DNA of 64,000 bases. It comes from Favolaschia claudopus (lineage: Eukaryota; Basidiomycota; Agaricomycetes; Agaricales; Mycenaceae). The stretch lies in NCBI GenBank assembly GCA_037176885.1, contig JAWWNJ010000185.1, positions 186,001-250,000 on the forward strand. Reading direction: 5' to 3'. Shown here one piece after another: positions 55,852 to 64,000 of the stretch (the stretch's first letter is position 1; each line of letters begins with the position of its first letter). The notes below the pieces were generated by a model, which was given only the letters and a program-made list of their open reading frames with translations, searched no databases and was not told the DNA's origin. The position numbers were made by a program, and so were the translations under genes.

Positions 55852-57766
55852 ATGTCCCTCTTCGGCCAGCCTCAACAGCCTGCAGCTAATCTTTTTGGTG
55901 GAGGCGCCACTCAGCAGCCTCAACAGACAGGTGGACTCTTTGGGGCGTCGAGCACAACGACGCAGCCGACCTCGCTTTTTGGGGCGAATACAACTGCTGC
56001 AGCCCCCAATCCGGGCGCTAGTCTCTTCGGTAACACGAATACTCAAGGGACTGGACTATTTGGCCAGCAACAGCCGGCGGTGCAGCCCACTAATAGTCTA
56101 TTCGGGAACACTACGCAAAATCAGCCTGCTGGCGGCAGTCTTTTTGGCAATCCTCAGCAGCAACAAGGAACGCAAACGCAGCCAGCCGCGAGTGGCCTTT
56201 TTGGAAGCAACACCGGTGGCAACCTTTTCGGCCCCAAACCCGCTGGGGGACTTGCTCTACCCGCTTTGAATACCAATCTCACCGGTGGATCGTCTCTCTT
56301 TGGTGCGAGCGCACTAGGTGCCCAGCCAACTCAGCCCGCTTCCATCTTCGGGCAGCCAGCGCAGAATCAGCAGCAGCAGCAGCAACAACAACAACGGCCG
56401 GGGCTGTTTGGTACCAGCACAGGCAGCACCTCCAACATATTCGGCAATTCTACGGCCGCGAATAACAACGGCGCCCCGAAGGCTGCGTTTGGTACTTCGC
56501 TCGGATTTGGGCTGGGTGGACAGCAGCAGCAGCAACCTCAGAACCCGCTCGCTGCATCGACGCTGACCGCCAGTACTTTACGGCCACCAGGTGCTGGCCC
56601 GATGACGCAGTCGCAGCCGGATGCTCAGACGCAATTCACGCGACTGACAGCACGCATCGAGGGTATCGCTGCAGCGTGGAATTCCGCGTCACCGCAGTGT
56701 CAATTCCAGGTGCGCGTCGTCATAGCGCGGCAATCCACACTTGCTTATTCTATTTCCTATCAGTACATATTCTACAACCGCGTCGACCCCAATCAAGTCA
56801 ATTTATACGGCCGGCCACCAAATGCGACAAACGACGCGCTGTGGGCGAAGGCCGTGCGAGAGAATCCGGATCCTACTTGGTATGTCCGCCTTCCCTCGTC
56901 GTATCGCTATCTTATTCTCACCGCCCCGCAGCTTGGTACCCACCATCGCAGTAGGCTTCGACGACCTCCGTTCACGCGTCGACGCGCAGGGACAGCAAGC
57001 CTCAGCGCATCAGGAGCGACTGAAGGTGGGTACCCCCTTGACCATCTCCTCCTCTTCGTCGCTCACCGTCCTCGAGGACCTAAAAACCCGCATCAACACC
57101 CTCTCCTCGACACAACAACAAAACACCGCCCGGCTCTCCCGCCTCGCCGCCACTCAAACCCAACTCACACACCGGCTCCTCGCGCTGTCGGCGCATTTAC
57201 ACCTGCTCGTGCCGGCGTTGCGGTCGTCGGGGATACGCGTGGAAGAGGAGGAGCTGCGGGGGTGGTTGGAGGAGTTGAGGGAGGAGATTGGGGTGCGCGG
57301 GGGAGGGGGAGGGGGGGTGGGGAGGAGGAGGGGGTGGGGGTGGTGGAGGGGGAGGAGGGGGAGGGGCGGGGAGGATGAAAGGGAAGCTGGGGGAGCTGTG
57401 GGCGCTTGTGGGGGCTCTGGGGGCTGCGAGGGAGGCTGCGCAGGCGGGTGCGGGGGGGCATGGTGGCGAGTGGAAGGTCGTGGATGAGGAGGGGTTGGCG
57501 AGGATCGCGAGGGTACGTGTGGTGTTTCTGTTTCTCTCATTCCCGTTCTCATTCTCGTCCTCCTTCTCCTATTCCTCTCTGCCTCCCTCCTTGTGTATCG
57601 ACTCACTCGTTTACAGATCCTCGCCGAGCAGCAAGCTGGGCTGGTACACCTCATGAAGACGCTGAAGGCAGATCGCGCGGACATTGATGTCGTTTTGAAG
57701 GGCAGCGGGAAGAAGGGGGAGGAGGGGGATGCGGAGGAGATGTGGGGGTCGAGGCGGGCGAGGTAG
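55852..57766 (+). CDS. NUP57: FG-nucleoporin Nup57/Nup54 homologue, frame break in a poly-G tract
   Basis: Exons 55852-56709, 56764-56879, 56932-57025, then from 57077; the last exon starts at 57619. The N-terminal ~240 residues carry many GLFG/SLFG/NLFG repeats separated by Gln/Asn/Thr, the hallmark of central-channel nucleoporins. YIFYNRVDP, YGRPPNATNDALW and VGFDDLRSRVDAQ identify Nup54/Nup57, and a coiled-coil C-terminus follows. The frame into 57296 and the frame from about 57373 (MKGKLGELWALVG) differ by +1 across a G-rich tract at 57296-57372, so a sequencing error, indel or odd intron is likely there. Role: transport through the nuclear pore with Nsp1/Nup62 and Nup49/Nup58. Confidence 0.9.
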
Positions 57767-57951
57767 TGGCGGCTTCTTTTCGACTTGTTCGGCTGTCATC
57801 GATGGCGTTATCCGGCGCGGAGACGGTGACGGAGATGTGCCGCCATGCAGCTGGCCATGGTAATTAGAAAGCTTTCACGGAAACGAAGACATGAAGCCAA
57901 GAAGAAAACAAGCTGTGTGTACATTTGCTATCATATCATCTCAATTACTCG

Positions 57952-58473
57952 TCAAAATCGAAACTCCTCGATGGCGTCTGCGATGCGATGCTGTACAGCT
58001 GGACGAATCGACAGTGGCTTCAATTGGCGAGAACAGCGAGGATCAGCGACAGATAATATGGATATCCCGTCGGCTTGCGCGTGCTCGTGAGGGTCATCCG
58101 CAATCGTAATCATCACCTTCGAGTAAAGCATCGCGAACGAGTACGAATCGCGCCAACTCTTTCCGCGCGCCGCGAGCCAAACCCGCGGCGAAGGCTCGCT
58201 CCTGGGGTAGTCGAGCGAGGCATCAGGCGCGTGCGGGACCGGATTCCTCGACGGGGGAGGAGAATACAGTGTGTGGCCGTGGCATGTTTCCGAGGGGGCG
58301 GTTTGTCCGACGGTGGCCATGGAGTCCCAGGCGTAGACGGTGGTGGGATCTTGGGCGGGGTGGGTGGTGGCTCCGGCGAGATATTCGGCGGCGTGGAAGA
58401 GGGAGAAGGATGCGGAAGAGTTGTTCTTGATGACCATGGCCAGGGGATAGTCGGAGGTTAGGGCGGAAGACAT
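57952..58473 (-). CDS. Unrecognised conserved-looking protein (173 aa)
   Basis: A single open frame from ATG at 58473. The sequence looks like a folded domain (mixed hydrophobic pattern, WLAARGKSWRDSY, AMLYSKVMITIADD) with a clean stop, 185 bp from the end of the nucleoporin gene, tail to tail. A CTGCAG directly precedes the ATG, so it may follow a leader intron, or the gene may have upstream exons in 58474-58720. Family not recognised. Confidence 0.55.
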   Translation of the reverse strand: MSSALTSDYPLAMVIKNNSSASFSLFHAAEYLAGATTHPAQDPTTVYAWDSMATVGQTAPSETCHGHTLYSPPPSRNPVPHAPDASLDYPRSEPSPRVWLAARGKSWRDSYSFAMLYSKVMITIADDPHEHAQADGISILSVADPRCSRQLKPLSIRPAVQHRIADAIEEFRF

Positions 58474-59169
58474 CTGCAGGAGAATTTGAGAGATTGTCTG
58501 GAGGTCTTAAGCAAGGAGCGGGCGGGATTCACCTTCTGCTTTCAATGAATCTGTCCCTCGGTCGAAGGGTAAGCACGGAGGCTCCCGTGTTCGATATCCA
58601 GGCTGTTTATGGAGGAAGATGATCAAACATACTAGATAGCGGGATGAAGGTCGCCCTGGCGGGCATTCATAACATTGCAGACGTCGGTAGTTCGCACAAT
58701 GCCAGGCGACCTTCACTTAGAACTATGGACGAAGTGAGGATTGCGCCGGAAACACAAATCAAATGTATGCACACACCTCGAGTGTGGAAAAGAGACGTTC
58801 ATGCCAGCTCGTCAAACGTGCTTATTTTGCTATTCACTGAGAGTCTGAGACAATGGTCAAGATAAGAAATTTGTAAGGCTGACTCGCCGGAGGTCATCCG
58901 ACAGTCCATTGACACAAATTGACACTCGACCGTTCCGAGACTCTCCAGGCATTATTCGTTCTGGCTCATACTCCAGTCCTTCTTTTACAGTGCGCTTGTC
59001 AAACCAGTGTTTGCGTTGTTGGTAGTCGGGATTTAGAATCTTCCTAAAATTATGCACATCAGGCAATTCCGGCGCAGGCATGAGTAATGTATTTTACAAT
59101 TCAAAATCGCGATACTATAACCTCTGGTTGGAGTAGGTAATACTTTTTCTCCCTCTGCTTCAAATCCAT
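58474..59169. other. Intergenic
   Basis: Short frames only (a 74-codon minus frame at 58857-59081 shows no domain). It should contain the promoter of the 173-aa gene at its left end and the 3' end of OYE2 on the right. Confidence 0.4.
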
Positions 59170-60534
59170 TCATGCCCGTGTTGCAAATGGCTGATCTGTG
59201 TACCCCCTCGGCTCATCCACGCCAGCGAGATAGAACGTTGAGCGATCGTAAGGATGCAGTGCGATATTCTTCTCCAGCCGTACGGGAAGGTCGGGCTGCG
59301 ATATATATCGTTATCTCTCCGCGAAAGCGAACAAAAGACAGGATTAAACAACGCACATTAGCAATGAAATGCCGACCGAACGCAACCAATGTATTAGCGC
59401 TTCTGCTTGTCAACTCGATAGCCGAATCGCGAGAAAAGCCGCCCGCTCGGATGAGAGGTTTGTCGGGGCCCCAGATCTCGCAGATGGGTTCGTTGGATTG
59501 GGCAGCGTTCGACGCGGAGACGTCTACCGCGGTGTCAGAGTTTATGCGCGGTTCGATGAGGTGCAGGTATGCAAGACTCGGGTAGCGCCGTTTGAGTTCT
59601 GACACGAGGTGGGTGTATGTAGGGATGGGGTCTGTCATGCCCATTCCTGTGAGAAGTATGCGATTGAGTGAGTCTTTTGAACGGGAACGAAACACCAAGA
59701 GACATCGACTGACCTAAAAATGGACTCCAAGGACTGAAACGGATGGCTGTTCGGGATTCGCCGATCGCGTCGGCGATGGCTTTGACGACTTCCAAGGGGA
59801 ATTTGGCGCGGTTTTCGACGCTGCCGCCGTATTTATCGGTACGTATATTGGAAACGTCCTGGATGAATTGTTCTACGAGGCAACCATTGCATGCTAGTCG
59901 AGTCTATCAGCAGCAGCAAATAAAACCGATACCCGATTTAGGATTCACCATGGACTTCGACCCCGTCGAAACCAATCTTAACAGCGGTCTTCGCAGCTTG
60001 AGCAAAAAGGTCGGTGTACTCTTGAATTTCTTCAAGAGTGAGTGGACGCGGCTTTTCCGACGCATTTGGATCGGCGGGAATGTCCGAGGCAGAGACCAAC
60101 GGTAATGTGGAGTCGTCGGCTCTCAGCACGTCGGGCATCGCTGCACGCCCAAGAGCCACCAGCTGCATGAAGATGAACGATCCTTGTGCGTGCACGGAAT
60201 CTACGACCTGGACGAATTAGTTCAGCAAAAATGTTCAACACAAAACGTGGCCACATAAACCAACCTCCTTCCAAGCGTCAATCTGGTCCTGTGTGAAGAT
60301 GCCGGGCATGTGGGGAAACCCTGCTGCCCGCGCAGCAATGAGGGTGGACTCTGTGATTACAAGGGTACCAGGTGTGCTTGCGCGCTGGGTGTAAAAATCT
60401 TTCACGAGAGGAAGAAAGGGGACCAATTTTGGCGTCGTTTTGAATCGAGTCATAGGCGCGAGGACTACACGGTGCTTCAAGGACACAGGACCAACATTAA
60501 TGGGCTGGAAAAGCTGAGCAGAGGTGGAAGACAT
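59170..60534 (-). CDS. Old Yellow Enzyme-type NAD(P)H:flavin oxidoreductase 2 (374 aa)
   Basis: Five exons on minus: 60534-60265, 60207-59949, 59893-59714, 59646-59357, 59295-59170 (1,125 nt). Exons 2-5 are exactly as long as those of OYE1 (259, 180, 290 and 126 nt) and the proteins are clearly similar throughout, including the shared HACNGC loop, YGGSVENR and LAGVDEPRGYTDQPFA. Same predicted FMN-dependent reductase role. It faces OYE1 across 3.6 kb, an inverted duplication with two unrelated genes in between. Confidence 0.92.
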
Positions 60535-61258
60535 TTTGCGGGACGCGTTTAGTTGGCGAGCGGGAGGTCCCCATTTCCTCCTAGAGCTTTATCATCGTCG
60601 TTTCTTGACTCCGAGTCATTTCTGGTGACTTGGCCGGCATTTTCGGAAGTACAAGTCGAAAGTCGGGTCCTGTCCTGCTTACTAATTCTCCTAATCTCCG
60701 TTGCCTTGATGTAGTGGGACAAATGAGCGAGGTCATAAATTCGCCTGTCGCGCCAATTCGAGTCAATTTTTCTTTTTTGCTGATCGCCTGATCGGACTGA
60801 CGCTGATCAAAATGAAGCATTGACAAACAACCGCTCTCGACCCGATATGGTAATTATCGCACCAGGAATCCACGTATGACGCGAAAGATGTGAGTCTCGC
60901 GTAGCTGTTACTTTGGAATGCTGTCTTTCGGTGCGTCGCAGGATTTGAGGATCTTCAATCCTCAACCACGTGCCAACGGTGCGATCTAGATACCGCAATG
61001 AGAAATGAAACTAGAGCGAACGGTAAAGACGAGACTAGAAGAGAAAAAATGGAATAGAAGGAGGAAAACGTCGAGTCATGGAGGGAGACACGGGTCGTTC
61101 CAACAGCCGATTTACTCGTAGATGATAACCAGATGATTTGATTTTTCCTTTGGGATACATAATTACATTGTGGCAACAGCGCTTTGGTAGGTTCTTGTGG
61201 CTGTCAACACCAGACTCGTGAGCAAACGCCAGATGCGGGGGAAGAAAACACGCACAAT
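60535..61258. other. Intergenic, OYE2 promoter side
   Basis: No gene is recognised. It contains the shared motif copy C at 60824-60856. The rest shows only short frames. Confidence 0.45.
60824..60856 (-). promoter_or_regulatory. Shared upstream motif, copy C
   Basis: On minus: ATTACCATATCGGGTCGAGA followed by GCGGTTGTTTG, about 290 bp before the OYE2 ATG, in the same orientation to its gene as copies A and B. Confidence 0.55.
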
Positions 61259-61941
61259 CTAATCGATATGACCACCCGCCCTCAATTCTTGCAAAGCCTT
61301 CTCCCGCAAAATTTCGTCCTCCGTCATATCCGTGCTCTTGTTTTGGCTCGACTCAAACGACTGCCACTTCCACGAGCCATCCTCTTGCTCGCCCGCATCT
61401 TCGTCAACCCATTCCTCGAACCCCATATTGGCGATATCGAGATTGACGATCATAGAATGCGCCTCTTCATATGGGAGCCTGCAAGCACGAAACTCGCCTG
61501 TAAGACCACCCGCATCATCTTCATCTTCATCCTCATCATCCCCTCCATCATACACCTGCTCGCATACAAGACACGTCGACGTCTCAAAGCCCTTCTGATC
61601 GATAATGAGCCAGTCGCCGGTCGAAATTTCGATTTTCTTCAATGCTTCCTCGTTCTCTCGGATGAAGGTGTTGATCTCGGCGAAGGACTTGGAAACGAAG
61701 TCGTTTTTATCACGGATGTCTTGCACGGGCAATTTTGTCGCGCCGGGTTCCGTCGATGGCAGGTCGGTCGAAGTGAGGAGTGTCCATTGGCTGTCGGCTG
61801 GGTACTCGCCGAACTCGAAGTCTTGGATGAGGAGGAGAGCACGGTTAAGAACCTGGTGTTATTCAAGACAGATTCTCAAAACGTAGATGATGTTGAGCTC
61901 GCCTTGGGCGGTGGAGTCCCTGTAACGAAGACTGCGAACAT
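61259..61941 (-). CDS. Unrecognised acidic protein (210 aa)
   Basis: Exons 61941-61903 and 61852-61259 (633 nt); the 50-nt intron has a GC donor (AAG|GCGAGC) and a CCAG acceptor. Without it the upstream frame stops, so the GC-AG intron decides the start. The protein has a CLVCEQVYD segment (one Cys pair), a run of Asp/Glu (~115-125), then GFEEW and a C-terminal DGSWKWQSFE. No domain is recognised. The plus-strand 271-codon frame over the same bases is a shadow. Confidence 0.6.
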
Positions 61942-62293
61942 GGAGGTTGTTGCTGAGATTGTCACGCTTTGTCACAATCCATCACGGAATCACCAATGAC
62001 GGCTGTCGGACCGGCATCCCGGAAGTTCCAAAAAGTTTCTTCAGGTCAGATATGCTGCTGTGCGTTTATCTAGACACAGCTGACTATGTTTTAGCTGGTA
62101 TTCATAGTCGAGCCACCTCCCCATCTCTCAGTCAAATTTTGCAATCTTGATGAATCGAGCTAAGTGCGTCGCATATGCTGGCAGCTGCGGCTGCAAAGAT
62201 ACGTGCAACCGAGTTGAACATGCGATTCCGTCCAGTTAAATTGCGACTATCAAAATAATGGACACGCGCTGCACCCTGGAGTTTCGAATCAAA

Positions 62294-64000
62294 TTATTTG
62301 CAAATGATCCACGAGTAAATCGGCTGATGAATTTCAACCAGCGGCGGTTCCTTCGACGGCTCGAGTTTCTCCGAGTCCTCGGCCTGTTCCATCTTTTCTC
62401 CTTCAGTCGCCGTCACAACACTCGAGCTGGAAACCCGGAACGGACAACAAATAAACCTCCCGAAACCAGCATTCGCAATCCGCGCAATATGCAGTTGCAT
62501 CCTCCCACCACCACGAACGAGGCGAGTAACTTGGTGTGCCACTCGAGGGCCATCTTCTTCCGAGACCCGCGACGACATCAACTCTCCCACAGTTAACACC
62601 TCGAGTTTGAGCTCCCCGTCAATGTAATTGAATTCGGTGCATACAACCCTTTCCGGCTCAGCATCTGCGTGAAGGGTGTTAATCTCTTTCTTGCGGGAGA
62701 GATAGTCATGATGCACGAGATATCGAAGGAAGGCGCGTTCCCGGCTGGGAAGGTACGGTTTTTCGAGATCTATTGAATGTTTCTTTAAGTAATTGCTGCA
62801 AGAAAGTAGTGAGCAAGGTAACTGGCCTGGTTTCCACGAGCGTTGGCATACATCTCTATGGGCCCCCACCTTCCAATCCTGCTTCTGACAGAGAACAGAG
62901 CAATAGGAGACGCCGAAACAGCGGGAACATCTTCGGAAGGTGGTATATGCTCCCACTTGATCGCACTGCTCAAAACGATGAGGAGCATACTTTTCGTCAA
63001 CCAGAAATGAGACACACATCGAGATTGTCGCAGAATTTTACATTGCAGCGACTGTGTCGCTCTTCATCGAACTTCGCCTTGGTAGCGAGGCGCTCTTGAG
63101 CCAGCTGAATGAACGGCGTCCAAAGTACAGATACATCCGAATCCAGCAAGCTCGCAGTGAGACCTAGTTCGTCGATCCGCATCAACGCCTTTTCGACGCG
63201 CCACAGAACGGAGTAAAACGTCAAAGTCCCTGGTAAGATTCCAACCATGATATTCGTGATAGCACCCTCGTAGTGTCCGATTCCAACGATGCTATAACGA
63301 GCCAGGGCGACGAGCAACTGCGTGTCGATAGATTTTCGTAGGTTCGGGGACGTGTTCAGTTGCGTATCCACTAGGTGGAGACAACGGTTGAGCACCTGCG
63401 AGGCCATGGGTGTGAGCTGAGGGTCTTGGATCCGCCAAAGAGCAGTGATGAGGTTTTTGAGCGCGCCGAGGAGGTCGAATGCGACGAGAGATTCTCGCAT
63501 GTGGTGGGTAGGTATGTACCGGCGCAGAGCATCGACGAAAGACAAGTATTCTTCGAGGAAGCTTTCGTCGAGGTCTTCCAGCCTAGCCACCTCCGACGTG
63601 ATCATGTTGAGATGTTTCATGACCAGAGAGGCAAGATGAGTAAAATCGTAGTTCGCGGTTTGTAGCTCATCTCCAACAGTGGGATCATAGAAGAGTGCAG
63701 GGATTATCTGGCTGATATGCGTCTCTGATTCTGGCCCAACCCTCCACAAGTTGCTGTGATCCAGAAAGTGCCCCCACAATCGGGTAACACGATCCCATAA
63801 CCCGGGAGTGGATGCCACCACTGGGTTTATTCGCGATGTGGCTGAATCAATGAAGTAAACGCCGAGGTGATTGATGAGCGAGAGATGAACGGGGCAGATA
63901 TTCACGTTCAATGCATAGAGCTCGTCGAGATAGCGGATCTGGAGGTTGAAGCAGAACCAGATGCGCGGCCAGAGCTGGGGAAGGACGTCATCTGGGATGA
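62294..64000 (-). CDS. MYND zinc-finger protein, 5' end beyond the window
   Basis: Exons on minus: 64000(partial)-63018, 62965-62838, 62795-62294, introns 52 and 42 nt. The reading frame is open to the window edge, so the start lies outside. The N-terminal part is helical (HLSLINHLGVYF, RLWGHF, and repeats), typical of large basidiomycete MYND proteins. The MYND finger follows the first intron: FCDNLDC, then RRCSRC, YCSVLCQ, and W...H...C. MYND fingers bind proline-rich partners. The C-terminal ~165 residues have no known domain and end in an acidic/Lys-rich stretch. Confidence 0.82.

Noticed and set aside
61184..61999. 271-codon plus-strand frame
   Set aside because: It lies opposite the better-supported 210-aa minus-strand gene and has no domain.
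1..64000. CRISPR array, rRNA or bacterial-type operons
   Set aside because: No regularly spaced short repeats, no rRNA signatures, and the gene structures are eukaryotic.

Overview
The window looks like a piece of a filamentous basidiomycete (Agaricomycete) genome. The genes carry many short introns (about 42-111 nt, mostly 47-66, GT-AG with two probable GC-AG cases). Several families are typical of mushroom-forming fungi: DUF6534 membrane proteins, an NLR with a helical-bundle N-terminus, NB-ARC and TPR repeats, an F-box protein, and a MYND-finger protein. All exon models were read by eye from frame and splice signals; no transcript or database search was available.

Layout. 1-1106: host flank with no convincing gene. 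1107-21521: one complete ~20.4-kb Ty3/Gypsy-type LTR retrotransposon read on the minus strand. It has 1,810-bp LTRs that look almost identical, a 4-bp target duplication CCGT, a primer-binding site, a polypurine tract, Gag, protease and RT-RNaseH-integrase. Between the end of pol and the 3' LTR lies ~9.4 kb of cargo on the opposite (plus) strand: five intron-containing genes, four of which share an exon encoding a six-cysteine cluster with the spacing of fungal Zn2Cys6 domains. The element is saturated with the hexamer AGCGGG/CCCGCT (roughly 90 copies by eye against only a handful in the remaining ~43 kb). This cargo module is the strongest candidate for an undescribed system.

21526-33.5 kb: gene-poor repetitive land. 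It holds a ~4.1-kb hAT-like element (23028-27164, 8-bp duplication) with a 640-bp MITE nested inside its left terminal repeat, a stretch enriched in CCGCGG (27.6-29.7 kb), and the first of two diverged ~3-kb direct repeats. 34355-37950 (minus): a seven-exon NLR-like gene, island-like between the two ~3-kb repeats (30.48-33.5 and 39.8-42.7 kb).

43.28-48.56 kb: a tiny secreted peptide precursor with two Kex2-type repeat units, then two paralogous 13-exon DUF6534 genes (minus). 48.6-52.5 kb has no recognised gene. 52.5-64 kb is ordinary gene-dense euchromatin: an F-box-like gene, two Old-Yellow-Enzyme paralogues (54.26 kb plus, 60.53 kb minus) facing each other across an FG-nucleoporin Nup57/Nup54 gene and a small unknown gene, another small unknown gene, and a MYND-finger gene running off the right edge. 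A ~33-bp motif is shared by the upstream regions of both OYE genes and the nucleoporin gene.
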